The position numbers and the translations under genes are program-made. From a virus: DNA of 64,000 nt. Each line of letters opens with the position of its first letter. Positions within the stretch are counted from its first letter, which is position 1. Of the stretch, positions 52,232 to 59,416 are shown piece by piece. Under the pieces are notes generated by a model. It did not search any database, was not told the DNA's origin, and worked only from the letters and a program-made list of their open reading frames with translations. The stretch lies in IMG/VR virus record IMGVR_UViG_3300046777_000988, positions 1-64,000 of that record; one strand, 5' to 3'.

Positions 52232-52544
52232 CGGTGTATGCAATCTTTGCGTAACGCTTCCGCAGCTTGTCCATGTTCTCTTTAATTGTCTCATCCCGAC
52301 TAATACCAACTGACTGACGGAAACCTTCAAGGTAAAATTCAATGTCACCAAGTTCCTCGACTACATTAACGAGGTCTAAATCCTTTCGGTAAATTATAGC
52401 CTTTTTCACCGCATCCAGCAGCTCTCCTGCTTCGCCGCAGATGCCCATAATCATGTGCAAAGTGTGGCACTCGGCTGGCGTTACCTCTTCTTTAATTTTA
52501 TGCCCGTCCTTAACGAGGGCTGAAACAAATTCTTCGTATGTCAT
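52197..52544 (-). CDS. MazG-like nucleoside triphosphate pyrophosphohydrolase
   Basis: A 115-residue all-helical protein. GICGEAGELLDAVKKAIIYR supplies the E-x-x-E pair and VVEELGDIEFYLEGF supplies the E-x-x-D pair of the MazG/dUTPase fold. Phage versions hydrolyse dNTPs or NTPs or lower ppGpp to favour phage synthesis; the substrate cannot be decided from sequence. It overlaps the NrdR-like gene by 4 bases. Confidence 0.85.
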   Translation of the reverse strand: MTYEEFVSALVKDGHKIKEEVTPAECHTLHMIMGICGEAGELLDAVKKAIIYRKDLDLVNVVEELGDIEFYLEGFRQSVGISRDETIKENMDKLRKRYAKIAYTDEAAQTRADKA

Positions 52545-52858
52545 AATTCTTCTAGCTTTCTATTTATTCTCTCCAGCCAATCGTTGTTTGGTTTGGCCTT
52601 TGGTTTCTTTGGTTTCGTTTTTGGTTTAGGTTTTCTGTATCTATTCTCAGGTGGAAATACAGGTGGGAGTATTTCGCAGAGGACTTCAATCGTGGAGAAT
52701 CTAATCCCGCACTTGCATTGATGCCGCCTGCGAACCTTACTGCCCGTGTATTCGTGTTCTTTGCTGACTACAGCTCTACCACCAGCAACTCTGCTGTCGA
52801 TGATCTTCGTCTTCTTTCCGCACTTAGGACAGTTCATCTTTCTTTTCCTCTCTGACAC
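52541..52858 (-). CDS. NrdR-like zinc-ribbon protein
   Basis: A 105-residue protein. MNCPKCGKKTKIIDSR and VRRRHQCKCGIRFSTIE match the N-terminal zinc ribbon of the NrdR repressor, including the tail of R residues and the F-T/S-T-x-E motif. The ATP-cone domain of NrdR is missing; instead there is a Pro/Lys-rich linker (KPKPKTKPKKPKAKPN). It may be a truncated regulator binding NrdR boxes, or a general zinc-ribbon nucleic-acid binder. Confidence 0.75.
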   Translation of the reverse strand: MSERKRKMNCPKCGKKTKIIDSRVAGGRAVVSKEHEYTGSKVRRRHQCKCGIRFSTIEVLCEILPPVFPPENRYRKPKPKTKPKKPKAKPNNDWLERINRKLEEL

Positions 52859-53093
52859 GACTGTTCTTCTGCGAAAGAATCAGCTTGGCTACTCGGTGTG
52901 ACGGCAGGTTGAACAAGTCGCAGAGTTCGTGGTAGAACTTCGTCTTGAAGAAGTCTTCTGCTGTTCGCTTGGTTTCTTGAAGCTCGTTCTTCGTGCAGGC
53001 TGTTGGGTTCTGATAGCGAACATCGTCAACCGCCAGTTGAAAGATTTCCTCTAGCAACCGTTTCGTTGGGTCGCCTTCTTGTGAGGCGATCAT
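52824..53093 (-). CDS. Hypothetical helical protein
   Basis: An 89-residue protein (PTKRLLEEIFQLAVDDVRYQ, FYHELCDLFNLPSHRVAKLI), helical and charged, with a segment like a short helix-turn-helix near its end. It overlaps neighbours on both sides. Not recognised. Confidence 0.6.
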   Translation of the reverse strand: MIASQEGDPTKRLLEEIFQLAVDDVRYQNPTACTKNELQETKRTAEDFFKTKFYHELCDLFNLPSHRVAKLILSQKNSRVREEKKDELS

Positions 53094-53503
53094 ATTTTGG
53101 CTTTGAGGATTTGGCAGAGGGATTCGATTGCTTCTTTCCTGTCGAAGCGCAGGCCGCAGGTTATGACCTCATGCCACATCCCTTCGATCTTGACTTCCCA
53201 AGTTGTGCGCTGGCAGTCGTCGTCGCTACTGTCGTAGTTGCGAAGCGGAAAGCCGAGTAAGTATTGATCGCTAGGGCGGACCTCTTCAAACTTCATCCGC
53301 GCTATCTCTCCCTCCGCAAGCAGTCGCCTGTATCGCTCATGCCGCAGCTCCTCTCGCAGCGAGTCGATTTCTTGCAGGGCTAGCAGACTTGGATGCGCTA
53401 GGTCTGGCTCGTCTGCTGTTCGCGTAGCGTAGCCGACAGACATCTCGTTCGTGTCAGGCATGGTCATTATTACTTCTGGTTCGTTGTAGGTTTGCGTGGT
53501 CAT
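53090..53503 (-). CDS. Hypothetical protein with coiled coil
   Basis: A 137-residue protein. Residues about 45-75 are a coiled coil (IDSLREELRHERYRRLLAEG). A WEVKIEGMWHEVITCGLRFD segment follows and the C-terminus is a helix. The first gene of this minus block, it faces a plus-strand gene across a 49-base gap (53504-53552) that should carry divergent promoters. Confidence 0.6.
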   Translation of the reverse strand: MTTQTYNEPEVIMTMPDTNEMSVGYATRTADEPDLAHPSLLALQEIDSLREELRHERYRRLLAEGEIARMKFEEVRPSDQYLLGFPLRNYDSSDDDCQRTTWEVKIEGMWHEVITCGLRFDRKEAIESLCQILKAKI

Positions 53504-53552
53504 AGAGAATCAGCTTGCGCCACATATTGTATTGTGTCAACATCCAATTCCT

Positions 53553-53741
53553 ATGAACAAAAAATTCGTCCATCTCGGATGCGAGGTATCAATCGAAGGA
53601 AATCAAGTAGTCATCAGAAAGCCAGACGGAGAGAAGTTTGAGATAATGACGCTCCGTTTCATCAAAGACTATGACCGTGCAGAGGAATTTGTGCGGGAAT
53701 ATATCGACCTCAACCTCTCCGAAACCCTGACTACTGTTTAA
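53553..53741 (+). CDS. Hypothetical protein
   Basis: 62 residues from MNKKFVHLGCEVSIEGNQVV; in-frame codons upstream lie in the divergent promoter gap. Mixed beta/helix (IRKPDGEKFEIMTLRFIKDY). It is the first gene of the early plus-strand block. Its stop is inside a TTGTTNAACAA-like palindrome followed closely by the next ATG. Confidence 0.6.
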   Translation: MNKKFVHLGCEVSIEGNQVVIRKPDGEKFEIMTLRFIKDYDRAEEFVREYIDLNLSETLTTV

Positions 53742-53744
53742 CAA
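53734..53744. promoter_or_regulatory. TTGTTNAACAA-type palindrome (9/10 match)
   Basis: It overlaps the stop of the 62-residue gene and ends 2 bases before the next ATG, where it could affect translation or coupling. Confidence 0.4.
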
Positions 53745-53746
53745 TA

Positions 53747-54001
53747 ATGAACCTCAAAGAAAAACTAGACGAGCATATCGGAGACGACTATTCGATTTTG
53801 CTTGCAGACGGGCTAGACGAAGCATTCATCGGCATTGGCTGGCAGTTCAACACTCCGCTTGCTGTGTATGATCGTGACAGGTGCATCGAGATTTTAGAGT
53901 CGCAAGGCATGACTCCAGAAGAAGCGCAAGAATATTTTTACTACAATACGCAGGGTGCGTATGTTGGTGAGCAAACCCCAATCTTTCTCGAAAGAATATG
54001 A
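53747..54001 (+). CDS. Conserved small phage protein (paralogue of 3511-3762)
   Basis: An 84-residue protein sharing the layout ILLADGLDEAFIGIGWQFN, PLAVYDRDRCIEILESQGM and EEAQEYFYYNTQGAYVGEQT with the 3511 gene. It is less A/T-rich than the latter, so the two copies were probably acquired separately or one diverged in composition. The function is unknown. It overlaps the next start by 4 bases (ATGA). Confidence 0.8.
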   Translation: MNLKEKLDEHIGDDYSILLADGLDEAFIGIGWQFNTPLAVYDRDRCIEILESQGMTPEEAQEYFYYNTQGAYVGEQTPIFLERI

Positions 54002-54171
54002 AACCCGAAGATCAGATAAAAATTTACCTAGAAGAGTCGATGCGGTTCATCGAATCTGCAATGATCTATATGACGCGTGACGATATAGGATATGCCGCAG
54101 ACGAGATTGATCTAGCTAACGAGAAGCTGATGCAAGCCTACGCAATCGCACGGGAGTATTCCGACCTATGA
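53998..54171 (+). CDS. Small helical protein
   Basis: A 57-residue acidic helical protein (MKPEDQIKIYLEESMRFIES, then DDIGYAADEIDLANEKLMQA). It overlaps both neighbours by 4 bases (ATGA junctions), strong evidence of a translated gene. Not recognised. Confidence 0.62.
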   Translation: MKPEDQIKIYLEESMRFIESAMIYMTRDDIGYAADEIDLANEKLMQAYAIAREYSDL

Positions 54172-54491
54172 GCCAAGAATCACAACTGCTGAAAGACCTG
54201 AACGAGTCCTACCGCGAACTCGCTAGGCTATCCGAAGCTCTAGCAGAGATGCGGGAGCAGAGAGATGGACTGCAAGCTGAGCTAGAGGAGAACTACATCA
54301 TCTCAGGGCGCAGCGCGAATCGAGAATGGAAGCTCATCACCGAGCTTAACCAAGCGAAGAAGCTAGCTGAAGACTGGGAGGAATGCGCGAATCAATTCTT
54401 CTTCTGTGCTGGGAAGAATAGAACCGCAAGCTGGGAGCAGTTTGAGAAGGCTGCTACGACATACCAGTTCCTCAAGAAGAAAGGCGAGTGA
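54168..54491 (+). CDS. Coiled-coil hypothetical protein
   Basis: A 107-residue protein with a long N-terminal coiled coil (LNESYRELARLSEALAEMRE, QRDGLQAELEENY) and a C-terminal part with AEDWEECANQFFFCAGKN. Related in style, but not clearly in sequence, to the coiled-coil gene at 466-873, which has a comparable layout. It sits in a tightly overlapping early gene string. Confidence 0.65.
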   Translation: MSQESQLLKDLNESYRELARLSEALAEMREQRDGLQAELEENYIISGRSANREWKLITELNQAKKLAEDWEECANQFFFCAGKNRTASWEQFEKAATTYQFLKKKGE

Positions 54492-54673
54492 TGCTGAAAT
54501 CATTCTGGGATCATTCAGGAAAGCCGTCTGTCTTCGTTGTGACAGAGGATGGCAAGGAGATTTATCGCGGCCCGTTCAAAGAGGGATATGAGTTATACAG
54601 CAAAAAAATATCGCTCATGTTTAAGAATTGCCAAATAAATCAAGCCACACTTGAAGTGCAGAACAAAACCTAA
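54491..54673 (+). CDS. Hypothetical protein
   Basis: 60 residues from MLKSFWDHSGKPSVFVVTED; a GTG codon lies directly upstream. KEIYRGPFKEGYELYSKKIS suggests a small mixed alpha/beta fold. Its start overlaps the previous stop by a base. It is the last gene before the initiator leader. Confidence 0.55.
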   Translation: MLKSFWDHSGKPSVFVVTEDGKEIYRGPFKEGYELYSKKISLMFKNCQINQATLEVQNKT

Positions 54674-54681
54674 ACAAAAGT

Positions 54682-54709
54682 TTGACACTACACCGAGCGA
54701 GTGTAGAGT
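54682..54709 (+). promoter_or_regulatory. Putative sigma-70-type promoter for the initiator gene
   Basis: TTGACA at 54682-54687 is followed after 16 bases by TAGAGT (54704-54709). The -35 element overlaps a near-perfect dyad (GACACTACAC with GTGTAGAGTC) that could be an operator. The same TTGACA-16-TAGAxT pattern occurs at 57828. Confidence 0.4.
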
Positions 54710-54863
54710 CCATCTCGCTGTAGCAATACAGCCGTCCGCGTAGAAACGGACGAAACGAAAGATTAAATCGACAACAATAAATATCATCCTTCGCTACGGA
54801 AATATTTCTACCCGACAATCAATCGGTCTTTCACCGTAGCGGGGGGTGGCCCCCTCTAACATT
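54710..54863 (+). other. Structured 5' leader of the initiator gene
   Basis: About 150 non-coding bases with several hairpins: CGTCCG/CGGACG near 54733-54751, an 8-bp stem CGCTACGG (54792-54799) with CCGTAGCG (54834-54841), and GGGGG/CCCCC around 54842-54854 immediately before the start codon. The last two would sequester the region upstream of the start, suggesting translational control of the initiator. Confidence 0.5.
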
Positions 54864-55967
54864 ATGAATGTAGTAAAACAACCTAGACGCCTCTTCGTCC
54901 AAATGAAGAAAGCGGTATTGCGCGAAGATTTGATGGCAGTAACAAAAGACCTGACGCAGAGTATGGTTCTTAGTCAAATGCTGTATTGGACAAAGACGCT
55001 GGATCAAGTGAATCAGTTGATTTTTGAGGAGAACAAGAGGCTCGCAGAGGAAAGCCAACCGCAATGCGAATACAACTACGGATGGATATGGAAATCCGCT
55101 AGAGAGATGCGGGAGGATTTGATGATGGCATTTACTGAGGACTCTATTCAGAAGGCATTCTCTGCATTGTCTGCTTGCGGACTCTTGATGAAGAGGAACA
55201 ATCCAAAGGTTCGTTACGACAGAAAACTTCAATACAGGGTTGACCTACTTTTGCTGCGTAGAAAACTCAAGGAGTGCGGATGGGCAATGACTGATTTCGT
55301 GCTTTCAGACACTTACTCAGAGATCGAAACCATTCCGCCTATTACGGAATGCATTCCGCCTATTACGGAATGGAAGCCGCCTATTGCGGAATCCATCCCG
55401 CCTAATACGGAAACAATAACAGAGACTACTAATAAGATTACTACACATATACTACCCCCCAACCCCCTCAAGGGGGCAGTGAGTGCTAAAGATTCTTTAG
55501 TTGTTGAAGGAAGAAGTCCGCATACGGAAAAGCCGGATACGGAAAATCCCGAGTCGGGAAAACCAACTGATCGGGAATTTGAATCCTTCTATTCCTCCTA
55601 CCCTCGCAAGGTAGCCAAGCCTCAAGCAAGGAAAGCGTGGAGCAAAAACAAATGTGTATTGGCAGAAGTCCTACCAGCACTAGAGCAGCACAAGAAGACT
55701 TGGAAAGACCCGCAGTTTGTTCCCTACCCTGCGACATGGCTGAACCAACGCAGGTGGGAGGACGAGACTATTGTTAAACAAGAGTCAAGTGTGTTTACCA
55801 AACAAGAGTCACCAGTCGAGACGATCAAGAACAACGAGTGGGTCGATGACTTCTGGGCATGGCTACACCAAGAGCAAGGCCGGACCGATATTGAGCGTGA
55901 CTATCTCGGAAGCGTAGAGGATCGCTGGCTAGTCGAGTTCATCAAAAGCAAGCAGGAATTATTCTAA
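54864..55967 (+). CDS. Lambda O-like replication initiator with internal origin
   Basis: 367 residues from MNVVKQPRRLFVQMKKAVLR; a GTG at 54846 in the leader hairpin is an alternative. The N-terminal half is a winged-helix region (MVLSQMLYWTKTLDQVNQLI, MAFTEDSIQKAFSALSACGL, then KLQYRVDLLLLRRKL). Residues about 157-184 (IPPITECIPPITEWKPPIAE) are encoded by four 21-bp palindromic iterons. The C-terminal part (FESFYSSYPRKVAKPQARKA, FVPYPATWLNQRRWEDE) is a domain found at the end of many phage initiators and replisome organisers. It should bind the iterons and recruit the DnaB-type helicase encoded at 4875. Confidence 0.82.
   Translation: MNVVKQPRRLFVQMKKAVLREDLMAVTKDLTQSMVLSQMLYWTKTLDQVNQLIFEENKRLAEESQPQCEYNYGWIWKSAREMREDLMMAFTEDSIQKAFSALSACGLLMKRNNPKVRYDRKLQYRVDLLLLRRKLKECGWAMTDFVLSDTYSEIETIPPITECIPPITEWKPPIAESIPPNTETITETTNKITTHILPPNPLKGAVSAKDSLVVEGRSPHTEKPDTENPESGKPTDREFESFYSSYPRKVAKPQARKAWSKNKCVLAEVLPALEQHKKTWKDPQFVPYPATWLNQRRWEDETIVKQESSVFTKQESPVETIKNNEWVDDFWAWLHQEQGRTDIERDYLGSVEDRWLVEFIKSKQELF
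55331..55414. repeat. Four 21-bp palindromic iterons (predicted replication origin)
   Basis: Units begin at 55331, 55352, 55373 and 55394. The first two are identical and consist of ATTCCG, a 7-base centre CCTATTA and CGGAAT. The last two carry changes mainly in the left half. An A/T-rich stretch (about 55412-55453) follows, and two extra half-sites (TACGGAAA) occur near 55521-55542. Iterons inside the initiator gene beside A/T-rich DNA match the lambda ori arrangement. Confidence 0.8.
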
Positions 55968-55987
55968 AAACTTTTTTAAGATTTCTC

Positions 55988-56016
55988 TTGACCAACACCA
56001 AAACCTGTCGAATTAT
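55988..56016 (+). promoter_or_regulatory. Possible promoter after the initiator gene
   Basis: TTGACC (55988-55993) and AATTAT (56011-56016) are separated by 17 bases, about 30 bases before the next ATG. It is weak, but of the right layout to drive the recombination genes. Confidence 0.3.
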
Positions 56017-56045
56017 TCAAGACCTAGTGAACCCAAATACCAACC

Positions 56046-56159
56046 ATGAAATACCACCTACAACTGACACTCCTCTACATCAAGAGAGAGTGGCTAATGT
56101 TTCAACTGATGATCGTCCTAATACTGGACAACATCCTGTCCGCTATTCGCCGAGAATGA
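56046..56159 (+). CDS. Small hydrophobic protein
   Basis: A 37-residue peptide (MKYHLQLTLLYIKREWLMFQ, then LMIVLILDNILSAIRRE) with one membrane-type stretch. It overlaps the lipoprotein ATG by 4 bases, a typical coupled junction. Function unknown; a membrane partner of the next gene product is possible. Confidence 0.4.
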   Translation: MKYHLQLTLLYIKREWLMFQLMIVLILDNILSAIRRE

Positions 56160-56281
56160 TCGACAGGCTTTTCAAGGTCGAAGCAATCCTCCTAGTCATC
56201 TTGTCAATATTTTTGATCGGCTGCTCTTGGAAGGAAGCAACCAAACCCAACACACAAACCTGCCCACTCTGCAACAGGTGA
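56156..56281 (+). CDS. Small predicted lipoprotein
   Basis: 41 residues: MIDRLFKVEAILLVILSIFL followed by IGC, a lipobox-like site (L-I-G-C), then SWKEATKPNTQTCPLCNR with a second CPLC pair. Predicted to be exported and acylated. It overlaps the next gene start (GTGA). It could be an outer-spanin-like or superinfection-exclusion lipoprotein, but its location in the replication region argues for an unknown early role. Confidence 0.5.
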   Translation: MIDRLFKVEAILLVILSIFLIGCSWKEATKPNTQTCPLCNR

Positions 56282-56748
56282 AGCTGACCCTTAAACCAGA
56301 CGAAGTTCAAATCTGCCAGTTAATCGGTCGAATGCGTAGCCTCATTGCCAGAAGCAGCGGGGTGAAAGATGCGAAGATCGGAACTCAAGATGGAGCGGAA
56401 GCTGATGTTATGGGAATGATGGCGGAATACGGGTTTGCCAAACTGATGAATACCTTTCCAGATTTAGGCTTGACTCCGCGAAGCGGTTCTCCTGATGGAG
56501 TCACACCAAGCGGTAATAGGTATGACATAAAGGCATCAAGGCATCACAACGCTCGGTTGCTTTCTTCGCTGAAAGTAAACCCTGACATTGATGTTTATGT
56601 CCTCTGCGTAGTCGATGGAGTGACCCTTGATTACAAAGGATGGGCATGGAAGCGCGACCTAATTAAACCAGAAAACATAATCAACCTCGGACACGGAGAG
56701 GGGTATGCCTTGAATCAGGATTCCCTAATAAAGTTTAACGAAAAATAA
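56278..56748 (+). CDS. PD-(D/E)XK-like nuclease family protein
   Basis: 156 residues from a GTG overlapping the lipoprotein stop (longer in-frame starts would run through the lipoprotein gene). GAEADVMGMMAEYGFAKLMN and SGNRYDIKASRHHNARLL provide an E-x(n)-D-I-K core typical of the restriction-endonuclease fold; DIDVYVLCVVDG is a following strand and GWAWKRDLIKPENI a closing segment. Proteins of this shape recur in phage genomes, mostly without assigned function. It precedes another PD-(D/E)XK gene. Confidence 0.65.
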   Translation: MKLTLKPDEVQICQLIGRMRSLIARSSGVKDAKIGTQDGAEADVMGMMAEYGFAKLMNTFPDLGLTPRSGSPDGVTPSGNRYDIKASRHHNARLLSSLKVNPDIDVYVLCVVDGVTLDYKGWAWKRDLIKPENIINLGHGEGYALNQDSLIKFNEK

Positions 56749-56756
56749 GAAAACAA

Positions 56757-57515
56757 ATGAAAGATACAGGACACTACTACGACATCAACGGCAAAGCAGT
56801 CTTTGAAGTTCCAAACAAATCCAAGGGCGGTATGCGCCCTACAACGCTGCGAGATTGCAAGGCACTCGGTCTTTTCCCAAGTGTAACTACGATCTTCAAA
56901 TGCCTAGCATCTCCAGAACTAGACCGCTGGAAGCAACAGCAGGTTCTGATGGCAAGCCTCACGCTACCTCGTAACCCAGAAGAAAGCGACGAGGATTACT
57001 GCTCGCGCATTATGACTGACGCCTTCAAGCAAGTGGAGCAAGCGGCAGACCTCGGAACGCAAATCCACAAAGCTCTAGAGATGCACTTCCAAGGCGAGGC
57101 ATACGACCCCGTGATGGAAGAGTATGTCGCGCCAGTTAAGAAATGGGTCGAGCATAACCGAGTCAAGTTCCTTCAGCACGAACTGCGATTGGTGAATCCA
57201 GAGATCGGCTACGCAGGCACAACAGATGCACTGGTCGAAAAAGACGGTGTGTTGTATGTGCTGGACTACAAGAGCCGCAAGACCAAACCGCAATACGACA
57301 TCGAGCCGTGGAGCAAGGAGCCAATGCAGATCGCGGCCTATGCCAAAGTCGCAGGAGCGAAGCGAGGCGTGAACCTATACATCTCAACAACAGAACCCGG
57401 CAGAATCGGAGAAGCGTGGTATGACGAGAAGGTTCTCGACTCAAACTACGAAGCCTTCACTCATGTCTGCAAATACTGGCAGTTCGCAAACAAATACCAA
57501 CCGAAAACAAAATGA
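56757..57515 (+). CDS. PD-(D/E)XK exonuclease (RecB/Cas4-like)
   Basis: A 252-residue protein. The helical N-terminal half holds GTQIHKALEMHFQGE, a His-containing motif I. HELRLVNPEIGYAGTTDALV carries the Glu/Asp (about 142 and 157) and VLYVLDYKSRKTKPQYDIEP the D-x-K (170-172), with PMQIAAYAK as motif QxxxY. This is the layout of phage exonucleases paired with annealing proteins. With ERF at 58660 it probably forms a recombination pair: 5' end resection and strand annealing. Confidence 0.84.
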   Translation: MKDTGHYYDINGKAVFEVPNKSKGGMRPTTLRDCKALGLFPSVTTIFKCLASPELDRWKQQQVLMASLTLPRNPEESDEDYCSRIMTDAFKQVEQAADLGTQIHKALEMHFQGEAYDPVMEEYVAPVKKWVEHNRVKFLQHELRLVNPEIGYAGTTDALVEKDGVLYVLDYKSRKTKPQYDIEPWSKEPMQIAAYAKVAGAKRGVNLYISTTEPGRIGEAWYDEKVLDSNYEAFTHVCKYWQFANKYQPKTK

Positions 57516-57820
57516 CAAAAGAACAAGCACTACAAGAACAGATGGACGAGATCATGGACTCTTTCGAGTTCGACAAGGTTCTCTCCGTGATGCAGCACCT
57601 AAACTGGGAATGGAGAGACGCTGGAGTTCCAGAAGAATACGATATTCGCCAGTCAGCAAGGCGCACGATGAAGTCTGCTATCGAATGCAACGGGACTTCA
57701 AGCACGGGTGGATTCACCGCAATCATTGACGACAATCCAGAGGAAGGATGGGTTCGATTGAACCTGTATTTCGGATTCAGCACGATCCACGATGGCGTTG
57801 AATACGAAAAAAAATCTTAA
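57512..57820 (+). CDS. Conserved phage hypothetical protein
   Basis: A 102-residue protein (FDKVLSVMQHLNWEWRDAGV, YDIRQSARRTMKSAIEC, then VRLNLYFGFSTIHDGVEYEK). The pattern VMxxLNWxW near residue 25 followed by a C-terminal beta-strand rich end occurs in small phage proteins near recombination genes. Function unknown. It overlaps the exonuclease stop by 4 bases. Confidence 0.65.
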   Translation: MTKEQALQEQMDEIMDSFEFDKVLSVMQHLNWEWRDAGVPEEYDIRQSARRTMKSAIECNGTSSTGGFTAIIDDNPEEGWVRLNLYFGFSTIHDGVEYEKKS

Positions 57821-57827
57821 AATAATT

Positions 57828-57855
57828 TTGACACAACCGAAAAACCTAGTAGAAT
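57828..57855 (+). promoter_or_regulatory. Putative sigma-70-type promoter
   Basis: TTGACA (57828-57833), a 16-base spacer and TAGAAT (57850-57855), 9 bases before the ATG of the ERF fragment. The predicted start of transcription is almost at the ATG, so the transcript would be nearly leaderless. Confidence 0.45.
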
Positions 57856-57864
57856 TATAGCCCA

Positions 57865-57950
57865 ATGAACACACAATCTGATAACATCGGCGACCTCGCA
57901 GCCGCTCTAGCAAAGGCGCAAGCGGAGGTTGGAACCGATAATCCATTTTT
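57865..57950 (+). pseudogene. ERF gene 5' fragment
   Basis: The first about 28 codons (IGDLAAALAKAQAEVG then TDNPFF) clearly match the start of the intact ERF gene at 58660 (INELATALAKAQSEIG and QDNPYF) but differ in many bases. After NPFF the frame diverges and runs into the homing endonuclease, giving a non-homologous tail that ends at 58143. This is a broken copy left in front of the endonuclease. Confidence 0.75.
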
Positions 57951-57989
57951 CCAATTGACAATGATTGGAAGAATGGATTCAATTTCTGT

Positions 57990-58658
57990 GTGGAGAAAAA
58001 GTATTACATCTACTATCACATCTCTGAAAAGACTGGCGAGATTTACTATGTCGGAAAAGGGTCTGGGAAAAGATACCTTGTTTTCAAGCGGCGTGGTAAA
58101 TTATGGGATGCGTTCTATAGAAAGCATGGTTGTAATGCTGTAATCGCATTTAAGAATCTATCTGAAAAAATGGCATTCAAATTAGAGATAAAGGAAATCA
58201 ATAGATTGAAGAAGATCAATCAATGTAGAGCCAATATCTCTAATGGCGGAGACGGTGTTCATGTAGATAAAAGGTGGTGGGGAGAGAATATCAGAAAATC
58301 ACAAATAAAAAGATTCAAGGAGAATCCAAAACCAAAAGGTAAAGAAAACTTAACATTCAAACATTTCTGCGATGACAATATTCTTATTAAGGAATATAAA
58401 ACATTAAACACTATACAAATAGCTAAAAAATATAATGTTAGCACGACAACGGTGTGGATGAGACTGAAAAGCCTTGGAGTGAAACTTAAAAAGCCCGGTC
58501 AGAAGCCAGTAAAAATCATCTGCAAAAATGATGGAGAAATTTTCGATTCAATAAATGCAGCAGCAAAAAAATATGGAGTCTTTCGAGAAAACATTCGGAA
58601 GGTTCTTAAAAACCAATACAAGCACACAAACAACCTAGTGTTTGAATACGCAAAATAA
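57990..58658 (+). CDS. GIY-YIG homing endonuclease
   Basis: 222 residues from a GTG start. The N-terminal GIY-YIG domain is present in variant form (YYIYYHISEKTGEIYYVGKG, then SGKRY with the Arg-containing helix and FRKHG-like AFYRKHG). EIKEINRLKKIN supplies the conserved Glu. The C-terminal half is basic and contains a helix-turn-helix-type repeat (NTIQIAKKYNVSTTTVWMRL) and a NUMOD-like SINAAAKKYGVFRENIRKVL, as in phage homing endonucleases. The gene is A/T-rich and ends 1 base before the intact ERF ATG, with an ERF fragment in front. Confidence 0.88.
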   Translation: MEKKYYIYYHISEKTGEIYYVGKGSGKRYLVFKRRGKLWDAFYRKHGCNAVIAFKNLSEKMAFKLEIKEINRLKKINQCRANISNGGDGVHVDKRWWGENIRKSQIKRFKENPKPKGKENLTFKHFCDDNILIKEYKTLNTIQIAKKYNVSTTTVWMRLKSLGVKLKKPGQKPVKIICKNDGEIFDSINAAAKKYGVFRENIRKVLKNQYKHTNNLVFEYAK

Positions 58659-58659
58659 A

Positions 58660-59397
58660 ATGAACAGCCTACAATCAGATCAAATAAATGAATTAGCAAC
58701 GGCATTAGCCAAGGCACAGTCAGAAATTGGATCGGTTCATAAGGATCAAGATAATCCTTACTTCCGCTCAAAATTCGCCAGTCTTTCTACAGTATGGGAG
58801 ACAGTTAAACCAGCACTCACAAAGCACGGGATCAGCATTGTTCAAATGCCCGGTTCAGACGAGCGTGGATATTTCGTGCAAACTCAATTGATGCACGGTT
58901 CCGGTCAATGGATTCGTAGCACAACCTACATGAAGCCTGCTAAAGAAGACCCGCAGGGAATTGGAAGTTTGATTTCGTATGCTCGCCGCTACGCTTTAAT
59001 GGCAATGGTCATGGCCTGCCCTGACGACGACGATGGTGAGGCGGCAATGGGTCGGAGCAGTAACGCTCCACAAAAGCCCGTAGAATCGCCGAAGCCTGCC
59101 GTTAAGGTAGAGTCAGCCAAGCCAGCAGAAAAGCCAGCTACAGAGGCTCCTAAAGCAAAAGAAACGGCATCCAAATTCAACGGAGAGAATCACCAAGCGT
59201 TATTTCAAGAGTTGATGAAAGCTGGATACACTCCCGAAGAGTTTATCGGCGCCTGTCACTTCGCTAAAGACGAGCGCATTCCAGCTAAAGCAAAAGACTT
59301 TTACAAGATGTCAGACAACACGGCATCTCTATTCCTCTTCGATGGCATCGACGCCATCAAGAAAAACATCATAGCTTACAAGGCTATCGCAGAATAA
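58660..59397 (+). CDS. erf: ERF family single-strand annealing protein
   Basis: 245 residues from MNSLQSDQINELATALAKAQ. NPYFRSKFASLSTVWETVKP, LTKHGISIVQ and GIGSLISYARRYALMAMVMA with CPDDDDGEAAMG are the signature segments of ERF recombinases. The second half has a Pro/Ala/Lys-rich linker (KPAVKVESAKPAEKPATEAP) and a small helical C-terminal domain (HQALFQELMKAGYTPEEFIG). ERF anneals complementary single strands, used for circularisation and recombination-dependent replication, and works with the exonuclease at 56757. Confidence 0.9.
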   Translation: MNSLQSDQINELATALAKAQSEIGSVHKDQDNPYFRSKFASLSTVWETVKPALTKHGISIVQMPGSDERGYFVQTQLMHGSGQWIRSTTYMKPAKEDPQGIGSLISYARRYALMAMVMACPDDDDGEAAMGRSSNAPQKPVESPKPAVKVESAKPAEKPATEAPKAKETASKFNGENHQALFQELMKAGYTPEEFIGACHFAKDERIPAKAKDFYKMSDNTASLFLFDGIDAIKKNIIAYKAIAE

Positions 59398-59416
59398 CAC
59401 CAACCAAATCAATAAT

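Noticed and set aside
57951-58143. Continuation of the ERF fragment frame as a real 92-residue protein
   Set aside because: After NPFF it loses similarity to ERF and overlaps the homing endonuclease start in another frame.
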